Shown here: in pieces, positions 16,123 to 24,604 of the stretch
How positions within the stretch are numbered: position 1 is the first letter of the stretch
Layout of the letters: every line of letters starts with the position of its first letter
Source: Streptomyces marokkonensis
GTDB lineage: Bacteria; Actinomycetota; Actinomycetes; Streptomycetales; Streptomycetaceae
Assembly (NCBI RefSeq): GCF_008312835.1
Contig: NZ_VSKS01000003.1
Coordinates: forward strand, 62,001-126,000
Direction: 5' to 3'
DNA: 64,000 nucleotides
Notes under the pieces: model-generated
Told to the model about the DNA's origin: nothing
What the model saw: the letters and a program-made list of their open reading frames with translations, nothing else
The model's database searches: none
Translations under genes and position numbers: made by a program

Positions 16123-16953
16123 GTGTCGGCCAGTACTGCGCCGCCCCAGGACGAGGTGTCCCCCGATCCGGTCCAGACCCCCGCCAGGCGACGCGGCGCC
16201 GACACCCGGGCGCTGACCCAGGTGCTCTTCGGTCAGCTCAAGGACCTGGAGCCGGGCACGCCGGAGCACACCCGCGTGCGCACGGCGCTCATCGAGGCGA
16301 ACCTCCCGCTCGTGCGCTACGCCGCCGCCCGCTTCCGCTCCCGCAACGAGCCGATGGAGGACGTCGTCCAGGTCGGCACCATCGGGCTCATCAACGCCAT
16401 CGACCGCTTCGACCCGGAGCGGGGCGTGCAGTTCCCGACGTTCGCGATGCCGACGGTGGTCGGCGAGATCAAGCGGTACTTCCGCGACAACGTCCGCACC
16501 GTCCACGTACCGCGCCGGCTGCACGAGCTGTGGGTGCAGGTCAACAGCGCCACGGAGGACCTCACGACCGCCTTCGGGCGCTCCCCGACGACGGCCGAGA
16601 TCGCCGAGCGGCTGCGCATCACCGAGGAGGAGGTGCTGTCCTGCATCGAGGCGGGACGGTCGTACCACGCCACCTCGCTGGAGGCCGCACAGGAGGGCGA
16701 CGGGATGCCCGGACTGCTGGACCGGCTCGGCTACGAGGATCCCGCCCTGGACGGCGTCGAGCACCGCGATCTCGTCCGGCACCTGCTCGTCCAGCTCCCC
16801 GAGCGGGAGCAGCGCATCCTGCTGCTGCGTTACTACAGCAATCTCACCCAGTCGCAGATCAGCGCGGAACTCGGCGTCTCGCAGATGCACGTGTCCCGTC
16901 TGCTGGCGCGCAGCTTCCAGCGACTGCGGTCCGCAAACAGGATCGACGCGTAA
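16123..16953 (+). CDS. sigF: SigB/SigF/SigG-family RNA polymerase sigma factor, SigF-like
   Basis: About 276 residues. Region 2 reads [33 protein letters not shown]; region 3 follows [24 protein letters not shown]; region 4 ends with the helix-turn-helix [23 protein letters not shown]. This is the stress/sporulation group of sigma factors. I chose GTG 16123, which follows GAGGTGG; GTG 16111 and TTG 16072 are in-frame alternatives. The position after tadA and the tandem paralog fit sigF/sigN (SCO4035/SCO4034) of S. coelicolor as I remember them; sigF is needed for spore maturation there. No anti-sigma gene is adjacent. Confidence 0.85.
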   Translation: MSASTAPPQDEVSPDPVQTPARRRGADTRALTQVLFGQLKDLEPGTPEHTRVRTALIEANLPLVRYAAARFRSRNEPMEDVVQVGTIGLINAIDRFDPERGVQFPTFAMPTVVGEIKRYFRDNVRTVHVPRRLHELWVQVNSATEDLTTAFGRSPTTAEIAERLRITEEEVLSCIEAGRSYHATSLEAAQEGDGMPGLLDRLGYEDPALDGVEHRDLVRHLLVQLPEREQRILLLRYYSNLTQSQISAELGVSQMHVSRLLARSFQRLRSANRIDA

Positions 16954-17052
16954 CCGGAACGAGCGAATCGCTCACGAGTGCCGTTCTGTGCTTTTCTGGG
17001 CCGAAAGGCCGTCAGACCCCTTGTTTCCAGGGCCGATTCGCATCTCGGATGT

Positions 17053-17084
17053 CGACATGTCACTACAGCGCGTTGCCGACATGT
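17053..17084. promoter_or_regulatory. Pair of CGACATGT direct repeats upstream of the second sigma gene
   Basis: CGACATGT occurs at 17053-17060 and again at 17077-17084, 24 bp apart (about two helical turns). They are continued by CAC and GAC respectively. The sites lie 115-150 bp upstream of the ATG at 17200. A dimeric activator or repressor site is possible; the factor is unknown. Confidence 0.35.
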
Positions 17085-17199
17085 GACATTCTGCCGGAAG
17101 CGCGTTTGCCGGAGCCTCGGCGCCGGTATTCAGGTGAAGGCTGCGTTCCTCGGATCGGGAGCGTTCGCCGCGACCGTCCCGCGACCCAAAGGGGGTGGC

Positions 17200-18111
17200 A
17201 TGTCCGCAGATCAGGGCAGCTCGAAGGTGCTCACGCTCGCGGAGAGCGAGAAAGCTCCCCATGCTCTCGACGCACTCGGCCCCATCGACGAAGGCCCGGC
17301 CACACCGGTTCCGGAACTCCCGGACACGACGGAACTGCCGGACACGGCGGCCCTCGACACCCGCACCCTGTCCCGCTCCCTGTTCCTGCGGCTCGCCGCA
17401 CTCGACGAGGACAGCCCGGAGCGTGCCTACGTCCGGGACACGCTGATCGAGCTCAACCTCCCGCTGGTGCGGTACGCGGCGGCGCGGTTCCGCTCGCGCA
17501 ACGAGCCGATGGAGGACATCGTCCAGGTCGGCACGATCGGGCTGATCAAGGCGATCGACCGCTTCGACTGCGAACGGGGCGTGGAGTTCCCGACGTTCGC
17601 GATGCCGACGGTGGTCGGCGAGATCAAGCGGTTCTTCCGCGACACGTCGTGGTCGGTGCGGGTGCCGCGCCGGCTGCAGGAGCTGCGCCTGGCGCTGACG
17701 AAGGCCGGCGACGAGCTGTCCCAGAAGCTGGACCGCTCCCCGACGGTCGCCGAACTCGCCGCCGTGCTGGGCGTGTCGGAGGAGGACGTCGTCGACGGAC
17801 TCGCCGTCGGCAACGCGTACACGGCGTCCTCGCTGGACTCCCCCACCCCCGAGGACGACGGCGGCGAGGGTTCCCTCGCGGACCGCCTCGGCTACGAGGA
17901 CACGGCGCTGGAGGGCGTGGAGTACCGGGAGTCGCTCAAGCCCCTGCTCGCCAAGCTGCCGCCGCGCGAGCGGCGGATCATCATGCTGCGCTTCTTCGCC
18001 AACATGACCCAGTCGCAGATCGGCGAGGAGGTCGGCATCTCCCAGATGCACGTCTCACGGCTGCTCACGCGGACCCTCGCCCAGCTGCGGGAGGGCCTCA
18101 TCTCGGACTGA
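17200..18111 (+). CDS. sigN: SigB/SigF/SigG-family RNA polymerase sigma factor, SigN-like
   Basis: 303 residues. It is paralogous to the gene just upstream, with near-identical region 2 ([33 protein letters not shown]) and region 4 ([25 protein letters not shown]). It differs in a longer, Pro/Asp-rich N-terminal extension (about 65 residues). The ATG at 17200 follows GGGGGTGG. A 246-bp gap with its own repeats separates it from the first sigma gene, so it is probably transcribed from its own promoter. The sigN name rests on remembered S. coelicolor synteny, where sigN acts in aerial hyphae; treat it as likely, not certain. Confidence 0.82.
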   Translation: MSADQGSSKVLTLAESEKAPHALDALGPIDEGPATPVPELPDTTELPDTAALDTRTLSRSLFLRLAALDEDSPERAYVRDTLIELNLPLVRYAAARFRSRNEPMEDIVQVGTIGLIKAIDRFDCERGVEFPTFAMPTVVGEIKRFFRDTSWSVRVPRRLQELRLALTKAGDELSQKLDRSPTVAELAAVLGVSEEDVVDGLAVGNAYTASSLDSPTPEDDGGEGSLADRLGYEDTALEGVEYRESLKPLLAKLPPRERRIIMLRFFANMTQSQIGEEVGISQMHVSRLLTRTLAQLREGLISD

Positions 18112-18215
18112 GGCACCACACGGCACGGGGCGTCCGCGGGACGCTCCCGTCCGTGGGTTCGGGACTCGTGGCCGCCGGGGCGCCCTGCACGGGCGCGACG
18201 GCGGCCGCCGCCTTG

Positions 18216-18263
18216 TCCGCTCGCGCTCCTTCAGCGCGATCCGCTCGCGCTACTTCAGCGCGA
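18216..18263. repeat. 24-bp tandem duplication at the 3' end of a small gene
   Basis: Two adjacent 24-bp copies (18216-18239 and 18240-18263) differ at one base (CTCC versus CTAC). The second copy contains the stop codon of the leftward gene at 18250; the first copy lies just after it. Confidence 0.85.
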
Positions 18264-18444
18264 GCCAGGCCACCGCCGCCACGACCGCCACGGCGACGAC
18301 GATGCCGACGATCAGGCCGATCCGCGGCCCGCCGCCGGTGGACGGGGCCTGCCGGCCCTGGGGTGCCTCGTCGACGAACGCGCGGAACATCTGGGTGTTG
18401 CCGGCGGGGTCGTGATTGCCCTGCGGGCCCTGGGTGTTAGCCAT
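18250..18444 (-). CDS. Small single-pass membrane protein
   Basis: 64 residues. The N-terminal part is Gln/Asn/Pro-rich (MANTQGPQGNHDPAGNTQMF) and is followed by a C-terminal transmembrane helix (RIGLIVGIVVAVAVVAAVAWLALK), a tail-anchored arrangement. It is convergent with the SigN-like gene. A 24-bp tandem duplication spans the stop codon. The function is unknown. Confidence 0.68.
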   Translation of the reverse strand: MANTQGPQGNHDPAGNTQMFRAFVDEAPQGRQAPSTGGGPRIGLIVGIVVAVAVVAAVAWLALK

Positions 18445-18573
18445 GTCCCGAGACCCTAGCGAATCCCCGACGGGCGTCCCAAGCGGGGCAGGGGCGGGGC
18501 ACTCGGCCGACGGCCCCGGGACACGGCGGAACGGGCCCCGACCTCGCCACCTGCGCGTTTACTGTCGCGATTA

Positions 18574-18658
18574 CTTGCCTTTGCCAAGTTTTTGAGCCGC
18601 TCCGCCCGTTTTTATTTGCCTGTGGCAACCATCAATCTCTACGGTTGCTTCAAGCAAC
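18574..18658. promoter_or_regulatory. Cluster of inverted repeats, probable MarR operators
   Basis: Three related sites precede the MarR gene: CTTGCCTTTGCCAAG (18574-18588, imperfect), TTGCCTGTGGCAA (18616-18628, perfect 5-bp arms) and GTTGCTTCAAGCAAC (18644-18658, perfect 7-bp arms). The shared half-site is close to TTGC. The last site ends 15 bp before the ATG at 18674. MarR proteins typically bind such sites and repress their own operon. Confidence 0.65.
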
Positions 18659-18673
18659 GAAACGGGAGATGCC

Positions 18674-19165
18674 ATGGCCGAGTCGGCGCAGTACGAGGAG
18701 CTGGTCCGGCAGTTCAGCGCCTTCGGCGCCGTCAAGCGCGAGATGAACCGGATCATGCCGGCCGACTGCCACGGCGGTTCCGCGTCCGTGCTGGCGCTCC
18801 TCGGCCGCCACGGCGACATGCGCATGAGCAGGCTCGCCGAGCTGCTCTCCGTGGACATGTCGGTCACCAGCCGCCACGTCACCCACCTGGCCGAGCGCGG
18901 CTGGATCGAGCGCTCCCCGGACCCCGCCGACAGACGGTCCCGCATCCTGCGCCTCACCCCCGCCGGCCGGGAACGGCTCGACGAACTGTTCCGGAGGACC
19001 ACCGAGCTCCTCGCCGAGCGCCTGGGCGACTGGTCCGACGAGGAGGTCGGCCGCCTCATCCAGCTGATGGCCCGGCTCAGGGACAGCTTCGGCGACTGCC
19101 GCACCGTGCCCCGGCCGGCACCTCCCGCACGCGCAGAGACCACCCGTACACCCGCAAGCACATAA
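18674..19165 (+). CDS. MarR family transcriptional regulator
   Basis: 163 residues. The winged helix is seen as MRMSRLAELLSVDMSVTSRHVTHLAERGWIERSPDPADRRSRILRLTP, here cited by its parts: recognition helix SVTSRHVTHLAERGW and wing DPADRRSRILRL. The C-terminal 30 residues are Pro/Arg-rich. The ATG at 18674 has GGGAG upstream. It ends 13 bp before an EmrB/QacA-type exporter, so the two form an operon. The ligand is probably a substrate of the pump. Confidence 0.9.
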   Translation: MAESAQYEELVRQFSAFGAVKREMNRIMPADCHGGSASVLALLGRHGDMRMSRLAELLSVDMSVTSRHVTHLAERGWIERSPDPADRRSRILRLTPAGRERLDELFRRTTELLAERLGDWSDEEVGRLIQLMARLRDSFGDCRTVPRPAPPARAETTRTPAST

Positions 19166-19178
19166 GAGAAGGACGCCC

Positions 19179-21683
19179 ATGGCAACGACCACACCAGCCG
19201 GTGTGCGGGCTCATGCCAAGCACGGGGGAGGCTCCTCCGGAGACGCTCCGATGACCCATCGGCAGATCATGGAGGCGCTGTCCGGGCTGCTGCTCGGCAT
19301 GTTCGCCGCCATCCTGTCGTCGACCATCGTCACCAACGCCCTGCCCGAGATCGTGGGCGACCTCGGCGGCGGCCAGAGCGCCTACACCTGGGTCGTCACC
19401 GCCTCGCTGCTGACGATGACCGCCTCCACCCCCCTGTGGGGCAAGCTCGCCGACCTGTTCAGCAAGAAGGTCCTGGTCCAGACAGCCCTCTGCGTCTTCG
19501 TCCTCGGCTCCGTCGTGGCCGGCCTGGCGCAGAACCCGGCGATGCTCATCGGCGCGCGTGCCATCCAGGGCCTGGGCGCCGGCGGCCTGTCCGCCCTGGC
19601 CCAGATCATCATGGCCGCGATGATCTCCCCGCGTGAGCGCGGACGCTACTCCGGCTACCTCGGCGCCACCTTCGCCGTCGCGACCGTCGGCGGCCCGCTG
19701 CTCGGCGGTGTCATCACCGACACCAGCTGGCTCGGCTGGCGCTGGTGCCTCTACGTCGGCGTGCCCTTCGCGGTGATCGCGCTGATCGTGCTGCAGAAGA
19801 CGCTGAACCTGCCCCTGCTCAAGCGCCGGGTCAAGGTCGACTGGGCGGGTGCCTTCTTCGTCACCGCGGCCGTCTGCCTGCTGCTCGTCTGGGTCACCTT
19901 CGCCGACGACAAGTACGCGTGGATGTCCTGGCAGACCGGCGCCATGGTCGGCGGTTCGGTCGTCCTGGCGCTGGTCTTCCTGTTCGTCGAGAGCAGGGCC
20001 GCCGAGCCGATCATCCCGTTGCGCCTGTTCCGCAACCGCACCATCACCCTGGCCTCGCTGGCCTCCCTGTTCGTCGGCATCGCGATGTTCGCGGGCACCG
20101 TCTACTTCAGCCAGTACTTCCAGCTGGCGCGGGACAAGTCCCCGACCATGTCGGGCGTCATGACGATCCCGATGATCGGCGGCCTGTTCGTGTCCTCCAC
20201 GGTCTCCGGGATCATCATCACCCGGACCGGCAGGTGGAAGAGCTGGCTCCTGGCCGGCGGCGTGCTGCTCACCGCGGGCCTCGGCCTGCTCGGCACCATG
20301 CGCCACGACACCCCCTACTGGCACATAGGCGTCTTCATGGCGCTGATGGGCCTCGGCGTCGGCATGATGATGCAGAACCTGGTGCTGTGCACGCAGAACC
20401 AGGTGGCCCCCGGCGACCTGGGCGCGGCCTCCTCCGTCGTGACCTTCTTCCGGTCCCTCGGCGGTGCGCTCGGCGTGTCCGTGCTCGGCTCGGTCATGTC
20501 GACCCGGATCAGCCACCACGCCCAGGACACCATCGGGCAGCTCGGTCCGCGGGAGCGGGCGGCGGCCGCCGAGGCCTCCGGCAGTGGTGCCATCCCCGAC
20601 ATGGACCTGCTGCCCCCGGGCATCCGCACCTGGCTGGAGAGCGCCTACGGGCACGGCATCGCCGACATCTTCCTGTACGTCGCACCGATCGCCCTGCTCG
20701 CCTTCCTGGTGACCCTGTTCATCAAGGAGGTCCCGCTGCGCACCACGGGCGCGCTCGCCCAGGCGGCGGAGGAGACGGCCGGGGCCGCCCCCACGCCGGC
20801 ACCGTCCGCCGAGGGCACCGCGCGCCGGGCCGCGGCCGGCACCGGGGCCGACGCGACGGGCACGGCCGCCCGGCCGCTGCCCACGGTCGCCGGCCCCACC
20901 CGCCCGGAGGAGTCCGCCGGCGGCGGCATCCCGGTCCGCGGTGCCGTCCGCGGCACCGGCAGCGCGCCCGTTCCGCGGGCGGCCGTCACCCTGATCTCGC
21001 CCGGCGGGCGTCAGCTGGGCCGCTCGGTGACGCAGGCCGACGGGTCGTACGCGGTGGACGCGCCCGGGACCGGGTCGTACGTACTGATCGCGGCCGCCGA
21101 CGGCCACCAGCCGCAGGCGTCCACGGTCGTGGTGGACGGCGAACCGGTCACCCATGACGTCCTGCTCGGCGCCACCGGCGGACTGGCCGGTCTGGTCCGC
21201 GATGCCGGCACCGGGCTGCCGGTGCCGGACGCGATGGTGATCGTCACCGATGTGCGCGGGGACCTGCTGGCCACCGGGAGCACCGGTGAGGCGGGCGAGT
21301 TCACGTTCACCGAGCTGGTGCCGGGCGCGGTGACCGTCGCGGTGAACGCCGCCGGGCACCGGCCGCGCGCGCTGCCCGTCGAGGTCGGCGGCACCGGCGT
21401 GACCCGGATCGAGGTCGGCCTGGAGACCGGCGCCCGGGTGCGGGGCGTGGTCCGCGCCCCGCACGGGCCGCTGACCGACGCCCGGGTCACCCTGGTCGAC
21501 GCGGCGGGCAACGTGGTCGGCACGGCGACGACCGGCTCGGACGGGGCGTACGCCTTCACCGATCTGGACGGCGGCGAGTACACGGTGATCGCCGCGGGCT
21601 ACCCGCCGGTGGCCACCGCGTTGACGGTCGCGGACGGCGGGACCGACGACCACGACATCGACCTCGCCCACCCCGGCGTGTAG
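19179..21683 (+). CDS. DHA2/EmrB-QacA family efflux MFS transporter with C-terminal carboxypeptidase-regulatory-like repeats
   Basis: 834 residues. Residues about 30-530 are a 14-helix MFS drug/proton antiporter. Motif A-like GKLADLFSKKVLVQ and the motif C-type segment ATFAVATVGGPLLGGVITD are visible, and a helix at the end of the domain reads FLYVAPIALLAFLVTLF. After a Pro/Ala linker (about 545-590) come three beta-sandwich repeats of the carboxypeptidase-regulatory-like type, each with a pattern like VRGAVRGTGSAPVPRAAVTL, ADGSYAV, then GSYVLIAAA. With an even helix number, both termini should be cytoplasmic, so the beta domains probably face the cytosol. The RBS AGAGAAGGA precedes ATG 19179. 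It is cotranscribed with the MarR gene. Confidence 0.92.
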   Translation: MATTTPAGVRAHAKHGGGSSGDAPMTHRQIMEALSGLLLGMFAAILSSTIVTNALPEIVGDLGGGQSAYTWVVTASLLTMTASTPLWGKLADLFSKKVLVQTALCVFVLGSVVAGLAQNPAMLIGARAIQGLGAGGLSALAQIIMAAMISPRERGRYSGYLGATFAVATVGGPLLGGVITDTSWLGWRWCLYVGVPFAVIALIVLQKTLNLPLLKRRVKVDWAGAFFVTAAVCLLLVWVTFADDKYAWMSWQTGAMVGGSVVLALVFLFVESRAAEPIIPLRLFRNRTITLASLASLFVGIAMFAGTVYFSQYFQLARDKSPTMSGVMTIPMIGGLFVSSTVSGIIITRTGRWKSWLLAGGVLLTAGLGLLGTMRHDTPYWHIGVFMALMGLGVGMMMQNLVLCTQNQVAPGDLGAASSVVTFFRSLGGALGVSVLGSVMSTRISHHAQDTIGQLGPRERAAAAEASGSGAIPDMDLLPPGIRTWLESAYGHGIADIFLYVAPIALLAFLVTLFIKEVPLRTTGALAQAAEETAGAAPTPAPSAEGTARRAAAGTGADATGTAARPLPTVAGPTRPEESAGGGIPVRGAVRGTGSAPVPRAAVTLISPGGRQLGRSVTQADGSYAVDAPGTGSYVLIAAADGHQPQASTVVVDGEPVTHDVLLGATGGLAGLVRDAGTGLPVPDAMVIVTDVRGDLLATGSTGEAGEFTFTELVPGAVTVAVNAAGHRPRALPVEVGGTGVTRIEVGLETGARVRGVVRAPHGPLTDARVTLVDAAGNVVGTATTGSDGAYAFTDLDGGEYTVIAAGYPPVATALTVADGGTDDHDIDLAHPGV

Positions 21684-22027
21684 CGAACCCCGGCCCGTGG
21701 CGGGCCCGCGCGTCCTGGAGCGGAGACGCGCCCCGCCGCGGGCCGAGGCGGACGCCGAGGGCGCCGTACGGGACCCCACCGCGCCGGCGCCGGGTGCGTA
21801 CACCGCCGTCACGGCGGTGGGGCACGCGCCCGCCGCCGGTGCGATCGTCACAGATGGGGCGCCTCCCGCTCGAGCGAGGCCGAGAGATGGGGGACGACGG
21901 GCCGAGGCCGGGACGGTGACGGCCAGGTCGTCCGGGCCCGGCGTCGCCGCGATCGGCACGGCCCCGGGGGGTGGCGCTGGACGTCCTGGCCGTGCGGGGA
22001 ACGCGCTCCCCGCCGTGTGAGACGCCG
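21684..22027. other. Gene-free spacer with a Streptomyces-type intergenic repeat
   Basis: This 344-bp stretch lies between the convergent transporter and GAF-ANTAR genes. It holds an 8-bp hairpin (CACCGCCG/CGGCGGTG, 21801-21819) and, at 21856-21893, an element like CTCCCGCTCGAGCGAGGCC with a following GAGAGATGGGGGA. This resembles a palindromic repeat (CTCCCGCTCGAGCGAAGCCGAG...GGGGGAG type) that I recall between genes of many Streptomyces. A 107-codon open frame here looks like composition noise. Confidence 0.5.
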
Positions 22028-22732
22028 TCAGGGCTTGTCGTGGGCGTCGACGATACGGCGGGCGAGGTCGCGCAGCTTCACGTTCTCCCGCTGCGAGGCC
22101 CGCACCAGGCTGTCGAAGGCGCCGGCCGCGTCGATGTCCAGACGCTCCATGAGGATGCCGGTGGCCTGGCCGATCAGGTCCCGGGTGCGCATGGCCTCGG
22201 TGAGCTGCTCGCGCACGGTGGCGGAGTCGAGGGCGATGCCGACGTGCGCGGTGAACAGCCGGCCGACCCGCAGGGCTGCCTCGTCGAAGGCGCGCGGCTT
22301 GCGGGCGTACGCGGTGAGCACGGTCAGCCGGCGGCGGTCGGCGCGCAGCCGCAGCGACAGCACGGAACGCAGGCCGAGGTCGGACAGCGCGCCCTCGCCC
22401 CCGTCGCCCTCGCTGTCCTCCACCTCGGCCACCGGAGCGGTCCACAGGCGGTGCCAGTAGGGCCGTTCGCCGGCCGCGGGGCCGCCGTCCTCGGCGGCCC
22501 GCACCACCTCGTCGGTCCACGCGAGCGTGCGGCGGCGGTTGTCGCGCTCTATCACGGAGATGCCGGCGTGGTCGGCACCGGGCACGAGGTCGACCGCCAG
22601 ACGGACGGCGGTGTCCAGGGTGCTGTCCGGGGAGGACGTCTCGTGCAGTCGGCAGGCCGCGGCCGTCAGCGCTTCCGCCACATCGGAACCGTCAGAAAAT
22701 GGGGGCAAATCAGAAAACCGGGACGCAACCAC
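22028..22732 (-). CDS. GAF and ANTAR domain protein
   Basis: About 234 residues. The GAF domain covers roughly residues 15-165 (LVPGADHAGISVIERDNRRRTLAWTD and VLSLRLRADRRRLTVLTAYA). The ANTAR domain is at the C-terminus (RTRDLIGQATGILMERLDID, then AFDSLVRASQRENVKLRDLARRIVD). ANTAR domains bind paired hexanucleotide-loop hairpins in leader RNAs and act as antiterminators. Two successive GTG codons lie at 22735 and 22732; AAGAGG sits at better distance for the second. It is divergent from a STAS-domain gene, with a 190-bp gap between. Confidence 0.87.
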   Translation of the reverse strand: MVASRFSDLPPFSDGSDVAEALTAAACRLHETSSPDSTLDTAVRLAVDLVPGADHAGISVIERDNRRRTLAWTDEVVRAAEDGGPAAGERPYWHRLWTAPVAEVEDSEGDGGEGALSDLGLRSVLSLRLRADRRRLTVLTAYARKPRAFDEAALRVGRLFTAHVGIALDSATVREQLTEAMRTRDLIGQATGILMERLDIDAAGAFDSLVRASQRENVKLRDLARRIVDAHDKP

Positions 22733-22921
22733 CACGAACCTCTTCGGCGTGCACGACCGAACGGCCGTGCGCAGGAGAGCTCCGCAGCACATTCCCGACT
22801 GCGAGCACAGGACGTACAGAACTTTAGCCGCTTTCACGGACGGGCTCAGACATGGTCCAATGGAGGGACAGGTCAGGAAGCGGCCTCGCCGAACAATCCT
22901 GACGTCTGCCAGGTGAGTGCC

Positions 22922-23260
22922 GTGACCTTCCTCCCGCATCCCTCCGAGCGCGCGCTGGTCCCCTTCCCGCCGGAGATCGACTTCTCCAACGCCGACGGAC
23001 TGCTGCCCCTGATCATGGCCCAGGCCCGCCCCCGCTCCGGCCGGCCGCCCGAGGTCGTGGTCCTCGACCTCACCGCGACGCAGTTCATGGACTCCCAGGG
23101 TGTGCGCCTCATCAACGACGTACGCCGGCTGCTGCGCCCCGGGCCCCGCGTGTACGTGGTCGCCCGCCCGGAGAGCGTGGCGAGCCGCGTGCTGGAAGTG
23201 ACCGGCCTGCGCCGGGACGTCCCCGTGTACGACAACCTCCCCGAGGCGATGGCCGCCTAG
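22922..23260 (+). CDS. STAS-domain anti-sigma factor antagonist-like protein
   Basis: 112 residues. The segment VVVLDLTATQFMDSQGVRLINDVRRLL is the SpoIIAA/RsbV-type STAS core, with Ser of MDSQG at the normal phosphorylation position. The N-terminus PEIDFSNADGLLPLI matches the first strand-helix of the fold. The start is GTG 22922 after AGGTGAG; GTG 22913 is also possible. No anti-sigma kinase is adjacent. The RsbW-like ATPases at 53.4 kb and 60.5 kb are candidate partners by family only. Confidence 0.85.
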   Translation: MTFLPHPSERALVPFPPEIDFSNADGLLPLIMAQARPRSGRPPEVVVLDLTATQFMDSQGVRLINDVRRLLRPGPRVYVVARPESVASRVLEVTGLRRDVPVYDNLPEAMAA

Positions 23261-23269
23261 GCTGACGCC

Positions 23270-23740
23270 ATGGCACCGAACATCGCGACGAACACCCGTG
23301 TCTCCCTCGACGAGTTGCTGGACTTCGTGCGGCCCCGGCACCGGGCGGTCCTGCTGACCCGGCGGGCCGACGGCGGCCCCCAGGGCTCGCCGCTGACCTG
23401 CGGGGTCGACGACTCGGGGCGGATCGTGGTCTCCACCTACCCGGAGCGCGCCAAGACCCGCAACGCCAAGCGTGATCCCCGGGTGAGCCTGATCGTCCTG
23501 AGCGACGACTGGAACGGGCCCTGGGTGCGGATCGACGGCACCGCCGAGGTCGTGGACTCGCCCGAGTCCGTGGAGCCGCTGGTGGAGTACTACCGGAACA
23601 TCGCCGGCGAGCACCCCGACTGGGACGAGTACCGGGCGGCGATGGTCGAGCAGGGCAAGTCGATCATCCGGATCACTCCGGAGCGCTGGGGCCCGGTGGC
23701 GACCGGCGGTTTCCCCGCGCGGCTGGCCGAGGGGAAGTAG
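23270..23740 (+). CDS. PPOX-class F420-dependent oxidoreductase
   Basis: 156 residues of the split-barrel flavin/F420-binding fold. HRAVLLTRRADGGPQGSPLT and VVSTYPERAKTRNAKRDPRVSLIV are the usual F420/FMN phosphate-binding segments, and the C-terminus RITPERWGPVATGGFPARL is characteristic of this subgroup. The ATG at 23270 lies 10 bp after the STAS gene, so the two are probably cotranscribed. The substrate is unknown. Confidence 0.9.
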   Translation: MAPNIATNTRVSLDELLDFVRPRHRAVLLTRRADGGPQGSPLTCGVDDSGRIVVSTYPERAKTRNAKRDPRVSLIVLSDDWNGPWVRIDGTAEVVDSPESVEPLVEYYRNIAGEHPDWDEYRAAMVEQGKSIIRITPERWGPVATGGFPARLAEGK

Positions 23741-23756
23741 GACCCCCGCGGCCTCG

Positions 23757-24530
23757 TCAGTCCCGGCCGCGGGCCACCATCGCCTCGATGCCCGCGATCA
23801 GCAGGTCCAGGGCGAAGGCGAAGTCCCGCTCCAGCATCTCCTCGACGGTGTCGCCGCCGCGGGCCTTCATGATCCTGGCCGACTCCTCGATGACCTCGGC
23901 CGCGTCCGGCGACTGCGTCGCCTCGCTCATGGCGTGCCGGTGGTACTCGTCGGGGGTCATGCCCGTGGCGGCGACGCGGGCGTGGAAGTGGCCCTCGATC
24001 GTGCCGTAGCCGTAGACGAACTGGAAGACGGCCGAGATGGCCCCCGTCACCCCGTGCGCGGGCAGCCCCGTCTTGCGGATGACCTGCTGGATCACCCTCG
24101 AGAACGCCAGCGCGTTGGGCCCGATGTTGAGGAACCTGCCGGCCAGCGGCGACAGCCACGGGTGGCGCACCAGCAGCGCGCGGTACTCGCGGGCGAGGGC
24201 GCGCAGCTGGTCGCGCCAGTCCTCGTCGGCGGCCGGATCGGGCAGCACGAGCTCCCCGAAGGTGCGGTCGAGGGCGAGTTCCAGCAGGTCGTCCTTGGTG
24301 TCGACGTACCAGTACACGGACATCGCCGTCACGTTGAGCTCGGCGGCGAGCCGGCGCATGGAGAACTTGGCGGCGCCCTCACCGTCCAGCAGCCGGACGG
24401 TGACCTCGGTGATCCGCTCCCGGTCCAGTCCCGACGGCTGTCCGCCGCCGCGCCCGCCGCCGCGGGACCTGCCCTCCAGCCAGACGCTGGAGCGCGGAGC
24501 GCTCCCGGACCGCTGGGCTGCCCTCACCAT
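23757..24530 (-). CDS. TetR family transcriptional regulator (TetR_C_1 type)
   Basis: 257 residues with a 35-residue Arg/Gly-rich N-terminal extension. The HTH is ITEVTVRLLDGEGAAKFSMRRLAAELNV with recognition helix TAMSVYWYVDTKDDLLEL. The C-terminal half matches the tetracycline-repressor class (WRDQLRALAREYRALLVRHPW). The ATG at 24530 lies 74 bp after the upstream MFS gene on the same strand. The large perfect inverted repeat in front of that MFS gene is its likely operator, so it probably controls both genes. Confidence 0.9.
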   Translation of the reverse strand: MVRAAQRSGSAPRSSVWLEGRSRGGGRGGGQPSGLDRERITEVTVRLLDGEGAAKFSMRRLAAELNVTAMSVYWYVDTKDDLLELALDRTFGELVLPDPAADEDWRDQLRALAREYRALLVRHPWLSPLAGRFLNIGPNALAFSRVIQQVIRKTGLPAHGVTGAISAVFQFVYGYGTIEGHFHARVAATGMTPDEYHRHAMSEATQSPDAAEVIEESARIMKARGGDTVEEMLERDFAFALDLLIAGIEAMVARGRD

Positions 24531-24604
24531 GGCGCACCTTCCTCGACGTGCCGACACCGGTTCCTGCCAGGCACCCGGGTCCGGGTGCGCGGACGGTCCG
24601 GCTC

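Noticed and set aside
21697-22020. A 107-codon open frame between convergent genes
   Set aside because: It has no ribosome site, no recognisable motif and overlaps a known type of intergenic repeat.
19077-22520. A leftward open frame of about 1,150 codons
   Set aside because: It is antisense to the MFS pump; it reads as Gly/His/Asp/Arg-rich noise and has no family motifs.
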